From the NCBI GenBank assembly GCA_021780055.1, contig JAJXZM010000527.1:1-19615 (forward strand): a DNA stretch of 19,615 nucleotides. Direction: 5' to 3'. The notes beneath the pieces were generated by a model. It saw nothing but the letters and a program-made list of their open reading frames with translations. It made no database searches and was not told where the DNA came from. Source of the stretch: Acidobacteriota bacterium (GTDB lineage Bacteria > Acidobacteriota > Terriglobia > UBA7540). The position numbers and the translations under genes are program-made. Shown piece by piece: positions 1-6,271 of the stretch; the stretch's first letter is position 1; every line of letters starts with the position of its first letter.

Positions 1-176
1 TACTGATGCTTTCCTGTCAACATTTTTTTGATCCCCCCGCTGCCGCCGTGCCTGATGACCGCCACTCCAAGCTGGAAGCCCTGTCGTTTCAGTTGGATGA
101 AATCACATGTGGCTTTGAGGGACGGGCGGTTTGCTGCGGCCTTGAGCAGGACGCGCGGATGTTTCAGAGATGCTAA
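1..176 (+). CDS. possible C-terminal end of an upstream gene, unidentified
   Basis: The frame beginning at base 3 is open from the left edge to a TAA at 174-176. It gives about 57 residues ending in ARMFQRC. The translation is mixed and protein-like, with charged helical text (SKLEALSFQLDEITCGFEG) and several cysteines. Third codon positions are GC-rich, as in the genes to the right. An ATG at 6-8 would make a 56-residue small gene, but no ribosome binding site is visible for it, so the tail of a longer gene is more likely. I do not recognise the family. The overlapping frame starting at 28 is less protein-like. Low confidence. Confidence 0.35.
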   Translation, partial: LMLSCQHFFDPPAAAVPDDRHSKLEALSFQLDEITCGFEGRAVCCGLEQDARMFQRC

Positions 177-224
177 AAATGTTGAGAATCCGTGGTATTA
201 TTGGGGCGCTGCAGGTAGTGGCAT

Positions 225-249
225 GAGAACATCTGTTCCAGAGGTTCTC
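225..249. repeat. short imperfect hairpin
   Basis: GAGAAC at 225-230 pairs with GTTCTC at 244-249. After one A/G mismatch, TCTG pairs with CAGA around a three-base TTC loop. That gives about ten pairs in 25 bases. No T-run follows, so it is not a classic intrinsic terminator. It could terminate or stabilise the upstream transcript, or be a binding site. Confidence 0.35.
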
Positions 250-333
250 GGTTAAGCACTACGGGTTCTTGAAGGGTCCCACGCCTGGGGAAAAGGGGCG
301 GCAGCCGCGAAAAGGCGGGAGAAATTGCCGAGT

Positions 334-361
334 TTGCCCGGGCGTTGATTCAAAGTACAAT
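334..361 (+). promoter_or_regulatory. candidate sigma70-type promoter for the PEGA gene
   Basis: TTGCCC at 334-339 (4 of 6 to the -35 consensus) is followed after 16 bases by TACAAT at 356-361 (5 of 6 to the -10 consensus). It reads toward the gene at 475. The match is by eye only, and such matches occur by chance. Confidence 0.25.
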
Positions 362-474
362 CAGGTGCCAGCCGGCGCGGTCGGTGAGGCTTTTTCTCGC
401 CAGCCGGAAGTCTTGGGCGCATTCGTTACCGGGGAGGGGAAGAATAGAGATTCCTTTAGGAATGGAGAACTAAG

Positions 475-1122
475 ATGTCAAAGCGACCCCAACTTGTGTG
501 TGTAATTGCAGTTTCTTTCCTTACTTCAGTGGCGGTGGCGCAGGGCCAGGGTATGGGTTCCACCGCACGAGGGACCGCCAACCTGCTTCGAGTTGCTGGC
601 CAGCCCGCGGCGGCAGCGTCTGCATTTCCCGGGCAATCCAGTTCAACCTCTTATACATTTGCTCCTACCCCTAAGCCTCAGGAGAACAGCCAGCAGCAAG
701 GCAATTCCAGCGAGGGGCAAAGCCAAAACGGGGGCCAGAACCAGGGCTCGAGCGCAAATCAGAACCCGAACCAGGCCCAGAACCAGAACCAGAATCAAAA
801 CACCCAGGGACAGGCAAAAGGCAAAGATGAAGCCGCTCCGCCAAAGCCTTCATATCTGACCTATACAGTTAAGAAGAAGTCGCTGGAAGAGCAGGCCAAA
901 ACGGGAAAAACCCTGGCTGTTGATTTCAAGTCTGCTCCTGCCGGGGCGAGCATTACGGTTGACGGTTACTTTGTGGGCAACACGCCGACTACGGCACAGA
1001 TCCCGATCGGCAAGCACCTGGTTTCGATCACGAAATGGGGCTATGAGTCGTGGTCTCAGGAGTTGGACGTTGCCGCCGGCAAGGACCTGAACATCAATCC
1101 CAAGTTGAAAAGCAACTGGTAG
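475..1122 (+). CDS. secreted PEGA-domain protein with Asn/Gln-rich linker
   Basis: A 215-residue protein. The ATG at 475 has GGAG at 464-467, a good spacing. Residues 1-22 form a Sec signal peptide (basic start, hydrophobic core, AVA before Q). Residues about 65-112 are low complexity, rich in Asn, Gln, Ser and Gly. Residues about 147-213 form a PEGA-type domain: VDFKSAPAGASITVDGYFVG, then a TP turn, IPIGKHLVSITKWGY and a final beta strand. PEGA domains are small surface-exposed beta folds, thought to act in cell-wall or envelope contacts. The linker would hold the domain away from the N-terminal region. There is no lipobox cysteine and no C-terminal anchor, so it is probably periplasmic or secreted. 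The specific role is unknown. No neighbour points to a pathway. Confidence 0.88.
   Translation: MSKRPQLVCVIAVSFLTSVAVAQGQGMGSTARGTANLLRVAGQPAAAASAFPGQSSSTSYTFAPTPKPQENSQQQGNSSEGQSQNGGQNQGSSANQNPNQAQNQNQNQNTQGQAKGKDEAAPPKPSYLTYTVKKKSLEEQAKTGKTLAVDFKSAPAGASITVDGYFVGNTPTTAQIPIGKHLVSITKWGYESWSQELDVAAGKDLNINPKLKSNW
763..804 (+). repeat. imperfect Asn-Gln codon repeat
   Basis: Short units of the type CAGAACCAG and CAGAAC, with AAT/CAA variants, are strung together and encode alternating Asn and Gln in the linker of the PEGA protein. Synonymous changes between units show that the repeat is old or under protein-level selection. The region could change length by slippage. Confidence 0.7.
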
Positions 1123-1582
1123 TTGCCAGCGCTTCCCGGTGCTGCCGTGTACCATTACCGGCGAAGCTTCCTCTTCACAACGGCGAGCAAGTCGTTTCGT
1201 CGCCTGGGCGGTCATAAAGGTGTATTTTGCGGGTGCCCTTATGACCGCTACCGCAGTTGGCGTGTGCTGATCAGTTCTTACACTTCGGCGACTGTACCTC
1301 TCTTTTCTACCGCCCCTTCAATCGGAGCCTCAAAACAAAGGTCTTAAGTTTGGCCGCATCCGGCAGGGCTGCAAGAATTTCCAGCCAGTGTGTATTCCTT
1401 TCCCGGTTTACAACGACCCTCGAGGTCAGCCCGGAACTGCATTTGACTGAATTGGCGTTGATTACTATCTCGTTATCGGCTTGGAATCAAACTTGCCAGA
1501 GGAAGTGGGGAACTCCGTGCGTGCAATCTAAGATTATTCGTGACTTTGTTGCACTACACGACCATCTTCCGGAGGTGGGTCC
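1123..1582. other. 460-base gap without a convincing gene
   Basis: Open frames here are short or run into neighbouring genes in the wrong phase, and none reads like a protein. The only clear structure is the inverted repeat at 1208-1248. A weak promoter-like pair, TTGACT at 1443-1448 and TATCTC at 1466-1471 with a 17-base spacer, lies before the coiled-coil gene, but its -10 is poor. No intrinsic terminator with a T-run follows the PEGA gene. Confidence 0.5.
1208..1248. repeat. 13-bp inverted repeat with 15-base loop
   Basis: The arm at 1208-1220 (GCGGTCATAAAGG) pairs with 1236-1248 (CCCTTATGACCGC), with a single A/C mismatch. The 15-base loop at 1221-1235 is TGTATTTTGCGGGTG. No T-run follows on either strand. 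It could be a rho-assisted terminator, an operator for a dimeric regulator, or part of a structured leader for the gene at 1583. Confidence 0.55.
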
Positions 1583-2584
1583 ATGTCGATATTACATTTG
1601 GATGAAAATCGAAGGGAGCAACGACGCCCCAGGTTCGATGATATCGAACTTGATTCCTCCGAAACAGAAGATGATTTCAGGTACAGCAACGACCCGGTTG
1701 TATACAAGCGAAGAAATGTAGGTTTATGGACGGCATTCGTGCTCCTGACCGCAGTCGTGGCGGCTATAGCTGCATACGGATACTGGGCGATGTACAGCCA
1801 GAGCAGTCAGCTTGCCTGGCTGCCCGGCCTGTCAAAATCGATCTCTTCGTTAGGCGAGCGGACAGATGGTCTGGAAAACAACCTGAAAGATTGGGCTTCC
1901 AAACAAAAAGAACTGAGTGCGGCCTTGCAGAACCTGAAGGCAGGATTCGCCTCCCAATTGCGCAGCGTTCGGGAGCACGCAGATCAACTGGTTGCCGAAT
2001 CTTCACAGAAACAACGTGCTGAGCTGGATCAGCGGACTGCTACGCTCAAGTCGCAAATAGAAGACGTGTCTTCCCGCCAGCGAGCCGACCAGGTTCATAT
2101 GGCCAAGCTTGATGAGGAGATGGCAAGCCAGCACCAGGAACTCGCTTCCGTAAGAGAGAGCAGCAACCAGCAAATCGCCTCGCTGCAGCAACAACAGGTT
2201 TCAACGCAAGGCCAGATTGCATCCATCAATAACACGCTTTCAACGGATGAGGTGGATTTCGAGGCGGAGAAAAACCAGGATACTGCTATCGTGCCGGGCG
2301 TGTCGCTTCATCTGACGGGCACGGATGTCTCTCATCAGCGTTACGCCGCATGGGTGTGGCTTGCGGGTAGCCGGCGCCGGATCTGGGTGCGCTCCCAAAC
2401 CGTTGAGACCCCGCTGGTGTTTTACCCTAAGGCCGGTGGCGAAGCATTTGAGTTGGTTATAACGAGGGTCAATCGAAGGGAAGTTGCAGGCTACATGCTG
2501 GTTCCGAGTGACTCAGGGAGCAAGGGCACGGACGTTGCCTCAAACACCAAACACATCAAGAGGCAAGGCGGAGAAGACTTCTAG
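1583..2584 (+). CDS. single-pass membrane protein with long coiled coil
   Basis: A 333-residue protein. The ATG at 1583 is preceded by a strong GGAGG at 1571-1575. The first 44 residues are polar and cytoplasmic, rich in Arg, Asp and Glu. Residues about 47-70 form one transmembrane helix (AFVLLTAVVAAIAAYGY). Residues about 85-225 are a long Gln/Glu/Ser-rich coiled coil carrying repeated heptad-like text. Residues about 240-310 form a small beta-rich globular end with Trp and Tyr (RYAAWVWLAGSRRRIWVR). The topology suggests a cytoplasmic N-terminus and a periplasmic coil and head. The family is not recognised. The architecture fits an envelope spacer or tether protein, but no catalytic motif is visible. 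It lies 460 bases after the PEGA gene on the same strand, so cotranscription is not assured. Confidence 0.85.
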   Translation: MSILHLDENRREQRRPRFDDIELDSSETEDDFRYSNDPVVYKRRNVGLWTAFVLLTAVVAAIAAYGYWAMYSQSSQLAWLPGLSKSISSLGERTDGLENNLKDWASKQKELSAALQNLKAGFASQLRSVREHADQLVAESSQKQRAELDQRTATLKSQIEDVSSRQRADQVHMAKLDEEMASQHQELASVRESSNQQIASLQQQQVSTQGQIASINNTLSTDEVDFEAEKNQDTAIVPGVSLHLTGTDVSHQRYAAWVWLAGSRRRIWVRSQTVETPLVFYPKAGGEAFELVITRVNRREVAGYMLVPSDSGSKGTDVASNTKHIKRQGGEDF

Positions 2585-2643
2585 GTTGTTGTGTGCGTCA
2601 ATCAGGCCGGTTGGGCTGACCATCTTCCGGGGCTGCTTGTTCA

Positions 2644-2659
2644 TTCGGCGTTTGCCGAA
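2644..2659. repeat. small perfect hairpin after the coiled-coil gene
   Basis: TTCGGC at 2644-2649 and GCCGAA at 2654-2659 pair around a GTTT loop, 60 bases after the stop of the coiled-coil gene. No T-run follows on either strand, so it is at best a weak terminator for that gene or for the tRNA transcribed from the other strand. Confidence 0.3.
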
Positions 2660-2708
2660 ACTTAGGAAAAGTCATATTGCTCGCTGATGGATGGAATTGT
2701 CTTCGTCA

Positions 2709-2797
2709 TGGTGCGGAGGGAGGGAATCGAACCCTCACTTCCCGGAAGGGAAAAGGGATTTTAAGTCCCTTGCGTCTACCAGTTCCGCCACCCCCGC
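2709..2797 (-). tRNA. tRNA-Leu, anticodon UAA
   Basis: Read on the - strand, the gene folds as a class II tRNA. The acceptor is GCGGGGG with CCTCCGC (one G-U pair), the D-arm region is TGGCGGAACTGGTAGACGC, and the anticodon stem AGGGA/TCCCT has loop CTTAAAA. A long variable arm (TTCCC/GGGAA) and a T-arm GAGGG-TTCGATT-CCCTC follow. The anticodon TAA lies at 2761-2763, so it decodes UUA (and UUG by wobble). The discriminator base is A, and the 3' CCA is encoded at 2709-2711. The long variable arm and A discriminator are the leucine identity features. It stands alone, with no other tRNA in the window. Confidence 0.97.
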
Positions 2798-2819
2798 ACG
2801 GTGAAATCCGAGAGGTTCG

Positions 2820-2848
2820 TTGACTCTTTCGCCCCACGGACTTGTCAA
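2820..2848 (-). promoter_or_regulatory. candidate promoter of tRNA-Leu
   Basis: A perfect TTGACA -35 element (- strand) lies at 2843-2848, 46 bases upstream of the tRNA 5' end. That is where a promoter with a leader of about 14 bases would place it. The expected -10 position at 2820-2825 reads AGTCAA, a poor match. The position supports the call and the -10 does not. Confidence 0.3.
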
Positions 2849-3021
2849 AACAGAGGAAGCCATGCAAACTCATGGTTTCTCGCCTCAGTGCTTCGTACCC
2901 GCGTTGCGCGTAACTTTCAAAGTCTATCACAAAGTCTTTGTGCGGCTGCAGGGGGGGCAGGAGGCATTAGCCTGACAGGCGCAAACCAGCGGCGTGGAAA
3001 ATCCCGGGCCTTACGCACTGG

Positions 3022-4935
3022 TCAGGTGATCACAAGGTCGAGGAGCTGCCCAACCGCACGGTGGGCTTCCAGAACTGCGGTTTTGTGGTCCGGCGTTCCC
3101 GAAAGGTCCGTGTTGGCGAAGGCAATTCTGCCAAAGGGCGTTGCCCGCAGGATTTCGCGAGGCGCCGGCTTCCCATCCTTGCCAAAAAAGAATCCGGGTT
3201 GCGGATTGACGTAAGCGTGGCCCCAGCGGTTGAGCACGATCCCGGCAATGTCGCGGCGCGCATCGAAACCGGTTTGCGCAAACATTTCCGTCAACTGCTC
3301 GCGGATCTTCCGTTCGTATTCACGATAAGAAGTTGAGAGAAGCTCCATTCGGCCCTGGTTGCCCTGTTCTTCAATAGGCAGTCCGGGGTGGCAATACAAG
3401 ACTTTTAATGTAAGGACGGTGGGCGAGTCGGGACCGATGGTTGGCGGCACTCCAGCAAAGAGCGGAACCTTGTGCACGGATGTAAACGAACCCAATCCCT
3501 CATACCACTCGGCGCTGGAGATGCCGAGTTTGTAGAGGAACCGCCAGTTTCTCACTGCGACATTGGCGATCAAGCAAGGCGAGCGATAGAACTGCCCGTA
3601 AGCTTCACGGTAGATTGCGGGCAGGTCACGCACAACCAGTTTGGTGGTCCAACAACCGCCGGCCATCACTACAGAGCGCGCCTTCAGGCGATAGACCTGT
3701 CCATCCTTTGTGTAGGTAATCCAGACAAATTCCGAGTGTTGTGGCAGCTTTTCGTGCTCAACGCGAACCACTGTGGCGCCCAGACGAATGCGCGCCGTTT
3801 GACCTGCACGGTCAAGTGCCGCAAAATTGACTTTGTTCGTACACACTTCGGCCAGCGTGCGGGGTCCGGCAATCGAGTCGGGAACCAGCGTCTTTACGAT
3901 CTGACGGGCGATGCCGGCGTTGCCACCGGGAAAGGCCTGCCAGCCTGTTTCCGGAGTGTCATCAAGCGCGCGAAGGCCATCGAAGGCGTAAGCCGTGTAA
4001 GCCGAGAGAACGTCGGGCCCGAGACCAAACCCGCCACCTTCGCCGGGCGTGAGCATCGTGCGGATTGTTTCCTGGCTCAGGCCTTGCTCCATCAGGTGTT
4101 CTTCGAGCGTCATGCTGTCGAGACGCAGTGAAGCGGCATCGCCGGGATAATCAGGGAGCCGTCCGGCTTCTGCGCTGCCGCTTTTTTCCCGCCACGCGAG
4201 AAGCTCGGTCCGCATGGCAGCGGGAATCGGCACGCCCTCGAGCTTGTTTTTCCAGATATCAATCAGCCACTTTCCGGGCTGCTGGCCAAACTTCTTGCCA
4301 AAGTAGGAGCCGACTGGCGCGGGCATTGCCTCAAAAGTCCGCCCGAGTGGGACCTCCGGCGAAGAACTTCCCCAGGTCTGGTACTTGAACTTGTGCCAGT
4401 CAATGCCGATCAGCTCATAAAAGCGCGCGATAAAGCTGTAGGGGTAGGGAATCTGAAAGTGGTCCGACCCCTGCGGCGCCATCAGGCGCTGGCCATCCAC
4501 GATGAACTCGTTCCGCTTGGCCTCGCCGCCGAACATGGTATGGTTTTCAAGGACCAGGCAGGAAAGCTTGCCGCCCGTCTGATTGTGAAAGAAAAGCGCG
4601 CCCGCCAGTCCGCTGATGCCGCCGCCTACGATCACGCAGTCAAGAATCTCTCCTGTGTCGATGGCGTTCGCGGCAGGATGGTCAAAGACGTGGTCGCGGA
4701 TCTGATGTCCGGCAGTCATCACCTCAGCCGTGTTTCCGTTGGAGTTCCGGTAATCGCCCACGCCGCCATATCCGGTCCATTCATTTCCCTGGGCAATCAA
4801 TTCGCGTGGAGCGAGCGGGCTCAGGAGCAGACTGCCGGAAGCCAGCAGTGTTGAATTGAGAAAATCACGGCGGCAGATACGGCTATCCATGCCTAATAAT
4901 TTGTCATGCCGGTCGTCGTGTTTTGAGTCGGACAT
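3022..4935 (-). CDS. Tat-exported FAD-dependent amine oxidoreductase, spermidine dehydrogenase-like
   Basis: A 637-residue protein. The start ATG at 4933-4935 is preceded by AGGAG (4943-4947 on +). Residues 15-27 carry a twin-arginine signal (GMDSRICRRDFLN) followed by a hydrophobic stretch, so it should be exported folded with cofactor. Residues 98-111 hold the dinucleotide-binding fold (VIVGGGISGLAG), then an acidic strand end (LVLENHTMFGGEAKR). Near the C-terminus, RIAFANTDLSGTPDHKTAVLEAHRA is the second FAD-contact region typical of amine oxidases. The signal context and the length (bacterial SpdH is about 620 residues) match the spermidine dehydrogenase-like family, which oxidises polyamines in the periplasm with an electron acceptor other than oxygen. 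The substrate here is unproven, and another amine is possible. No cytochrome or quinone partner is encoded next to it. Confidence 0.78.
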   Translation of the reverse strand: MSDSKHDDRHDKLLGMDSRICRRDFLNSTLLASGSLLLSPLAPRELIAQGNEWTGYGGVGDYRNSNGNTAEVMTAGHQIRDHVFDHPAANAIDTGEILDCVIVGGGISGLAGALFFHNQTGGKLSCLVLENHTMFGGEAKRNEFIVDGQRLMAPQGSDHFQIPYPYSFIARFYELIGIDWHKFKYQTWGSSSPEVPLGRTFEAMPAPVGSYFGKKFGQQPGKWLIDIWKNKLEGVPIPAAMRTELLAWREKSGSAEAGRLPDYPGDAASLRLDSMTLEEHLMEQGLSQETIRTMLTPGEGGGFGLGPDVLSAYTAYAFDGLRALDDTPETGWQAFPGGNAGIARQIVKTLVPDSIAGPRTLAEVCTNKVNFAALDRAGQTARIRLGATVVRVEHEKLPQHSEFVWITYTKDGQVYRLKARSVVMAGGCWTTKLVVRDLPAIYREAYGQFYRSPCLIANVAVRNWRFLYKLGISSAEWYEGLGSFTSVHKVPLFAGVPPTIGPDSPTVLTLKVLYCHPGLPIEEQGNQGRMELLSTSYREYERKIREQLTEMFAQTGFDARRDIAGIVLNRWGHAYVNPQPGFFFGKDGKPAPREILRATPFGRIAFANTDLSGTPDHKTAVLEAHRAVGQLLDLVIT

Positions 4936-5044
4936 CGTGCCTCTCCTGAGTGTAGTTTTGACAGGGAGTTTACCACGGGTGGCCGTTGGCAGGGTGCATT
5001 TATGGCCGTGGCCGATGCCCGAATGTGCAAGCGGCGGGGCGCTG

Positions 5045-5073
5045 TGGCCAGTACTTCAAAAATAGGATATGAT
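5045..5073 (+). promoter_or_regulatory. candidate promoter for the DUF5818-like gene
   Basis: TGGCCA at 5045-5050 (4 of 6) and TATGAT at 5068-5073 (5 of 6) are spaced by 17 bases and read toward the small secreted protein. Transcription would start near 5080, after the in-frame ATG at 5069. That agrees with the downstream start at 5144. Found by eye only. Confidence 0.3.
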
Positions 5074-5143
5074 TTTTTGCGTTTGCACCGTAATTCAGAC
5101 GTTGGGGCAGGCGAATCCTCTCATGTTCAGGAGCGTGTTGAAA

Positions 5144-5542
5144 ATGAAGAAACTGGTTGCGATGCTGTTTACTCTACCTTTTGCATTGTCTTTGTCCATC
5201 CCTGCTGTCGCCCGCACTGCGGGAAAGCAGGCCCATCATTATAAAGAGCGCGCATATTATGGCGATATCAGCGATTCCAATTGCGGGGCCCATCACAAAA
5301 TGGCTGGGAACGCACACGGTTGCACATTAGGCTGCGTCAAACACGGGGCCAAGTTCGTACTTGTGACGGGCGGGAAAGTGCTGATGATCGAAAATCAGAA
5401 ATCGCCGGAAGTGGAAAAGTTTGCCGGCGAGCACGTCAAAGTCATGGGCACGAGGACCGCGGATGGCAAAGGCATTTCGGTTACCTCCATCAGAGCGGCG
5501 ACCCGGCGCGCAAAGAAAGAAAAGGCAAAAGCAAAAGCGTAA
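5144..5542 (+). CDS. small secreted DUF5818-like protein
   Basis: A 132-residue protein. The frame is open from 5069, but the ATG at 5144 is preferred: AGGAG lies at 5129-5133, and from there the protein begins with a standard signal peptide (MKKLVAMLFTLPFALSLS, cleavage after AVA at about 23). The mature part starts YYGDISDSNCGAHH. It then has HGCTLGCVKHGAKFVLV, VLMIENQ, a FAGEHVKVMGT strand and an SVTSI end, followed by a basic Lys/Ala tail. This order matches the DUF5818 type of small beta-rich secreted proteins common in Acidobacteria, as I remember the family. Cys47, Cys60 and Cys64 with His50, His51, His58 and His67 could bind metal or form a disulfide. The function is unknown. It is divergent from the FAD enzyme, with 208 bases between them, and is followed by a terminator. 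Confidence 0.82.
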   Translation: MKKLVAMLFTLPFALSLSIPAVARTAGKQAHHYKERAYYGDISDSNCGAHHKMAGNAHGCTLGCVKHGAKFVLVTGGKVLMIENQKSPEVEKFAGEHVKVMGTRTADGKGISVTSIRAATRRAKKEKAKAKA

Positions 5543-5604
5543 TGTCGGACAGGGGTTTGATTTTTCCACGCTGTTACTGATAGCTGTGGGAACGTGATTT
5601 TCCG

Positions 5605-5639
5605 GGACCTCCGGCCGCGTGCCGGGGGTCCTTTTGTTT
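5605..5639 (+). terminator. intrinsic terminator after the DUF5818-like gene
   Basis: An 11-bp stem, GGACCTCCGGC (5605-5615) with GCCGGGGGTCC (5621-5631), has one G-T pair and a CGCGT loop. TTTTGTTT (5632-5639) follows directly. It begins 62 bases after the stop codon and is the best terminator in the window. Confidence 0.85.
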
Positions 5640-5687
5640 ATGGGTCAGTGGAGTTCCTTCCTTGGTTGGAGCAAAGGGCTGGCGCTA

Positions 5688-6041
5688 TGCGGTGGTGGGA
5701 CGGAAGAGCCAGACGTCCGCGGCTGCCATGTTGGAGTCAATCTGCCGAAGTGGCGCCAGGTGATCCAAAATCCAGATTGAGTGGCCGTGCGTGCCGGCGA
5801 TGAGGTCGGCTCCGTAGATGACCAGGTCGGGCGCTGAAGCGGTTGGCAGGGTTAACTGGAAGTCCTGCCAATGAAACCCGTCGTTGAAAGACACGAAGAC
5901 GCTGGTTTGAGTCCCTGCAAAGAGCAGACTCTTGCGCGCGGGACCTCCCAGAACAATGTGGACAACGATGTCTGACCAGAGTTGGCTGCCATCAGTGGGG
6001 CCAATCGCTCGCTCGGGTCCTGGGACTGATGTCAAATCCAC
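5688..6041 (-). pseudogene. remnant of a VPS10/Asp-box repeat ('BNR') protein
   Basis: The - strand frame gives about 118 residues ending in a TAG. Its middle reads RKSLLFAGTQTSVFVSFNDG, then FHWQDFQLTLP, DLVIYGADLIAGTHGHSIWI, LDHLAPLRQ and AAADVWLFRPTTA. This is the late part of the beta-propeller of large secreted VPS10/sortilin-like proteins. SFNDGFHW is an Asp-box-like turn and THGHSIWILD is a family hallmark. Whole proteins of this type are near 1000 residues. Here the N-terminal propeller and the C-terminal domain after LFRPTTA are missing, there is no credible start (only a GTG at 6041), and a stop lies in frame at 6081-6083. It is best read as a decayed fragment. The alternative, a functional short propeller piece, is unlikely. 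Confidence 0.65.
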
Positions 6042-6103
6042 GATGTGACGCCTTGCTGGTGGGTCCCTCGTGAGGCTAGACTATTCATGAGGATCGCCTA
6101 GTT

Positions 6104-6194
6104 CGGGCGCAGGCGCCCGGCGGAAGTGTGCAGGAGTCACTCAGACCGGAAAATCCGGGTTAGGGCTTGGGATAACGTGAGCGGAGGATTCCGC
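6104..6194 (+). other. three short hairpins upstream of the sensor gene
   Basis: CGGGCG/CGCCCG (6104-6109 with 6114-6119), CCGGA/TCCGG (6146-6150 with 6154-6158) and GCGGA/TCCGC (6181-6185 with 6190-6194) lie in a row within 91 bases, ending about 78 bases before the start of the sensor gene. Each has five or six pairs and a 3-4-base loop. They could form a structured leader. In GC-rich DNA such stems also arise by chance. No clear promoter was found in 6042-6271. Confidence 0.25.
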
Positions 6195-6271
6195 CCGCCC
6201 ACGATGGAGTTCATGGCCGTATCATTATCGAACCAGCTCAATCCGTGCTCAGTCTGAAGCTCCAGGAAGAT

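Larger units (their letters stand above)
177..474. other. gene-poor stretch before the PEGA gene
   Basis: I see no convincing gene here. The stretch holds a compact imperfect hairpin at 225-249, a G- and purine-rich patch around 285-335, and a weak candidate promoter at 334-361 for the PEGA-domain gene. The leader from that promoter to the start codon would be about 105 bases. Confidence 0.5.

Noticed and set aside
285..345. Purine-rich structured patch as a possible riboswitch or 6S/SRP RNA
   Set aside because: No match by eye to the conserved cores of the RNA families I know, and no clean fold. A covariance-model search would decide.
269..505. A 78-codon + strand frame before the PEGA gene
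   Set aside because: It overlaps the PEGA start in another frame, and its composition (Gly, Arg, Lys, Pro) is that of noncoding GC-rich DNA. There is no good ribosome binding site.
2706..2930. A 74-codon - strand frame over the tRNA
   Set aside because: It translates straight through tRNA-Leu, so it is not a gene.
3472..4131. A 219-codon open frame on + opposite the FAD enzyme
   Set aside because: It is antisense to a well-supported gene and has no ribosome binding site or domain text.
5069..5143. Upstream ATG at 5069 as the start of the DUF5818-like protein
   Set aside because: It would place 25 residues before a complete signal peptide and overlaps the likely -10 element. The ATG at 5144 has AGGAG.
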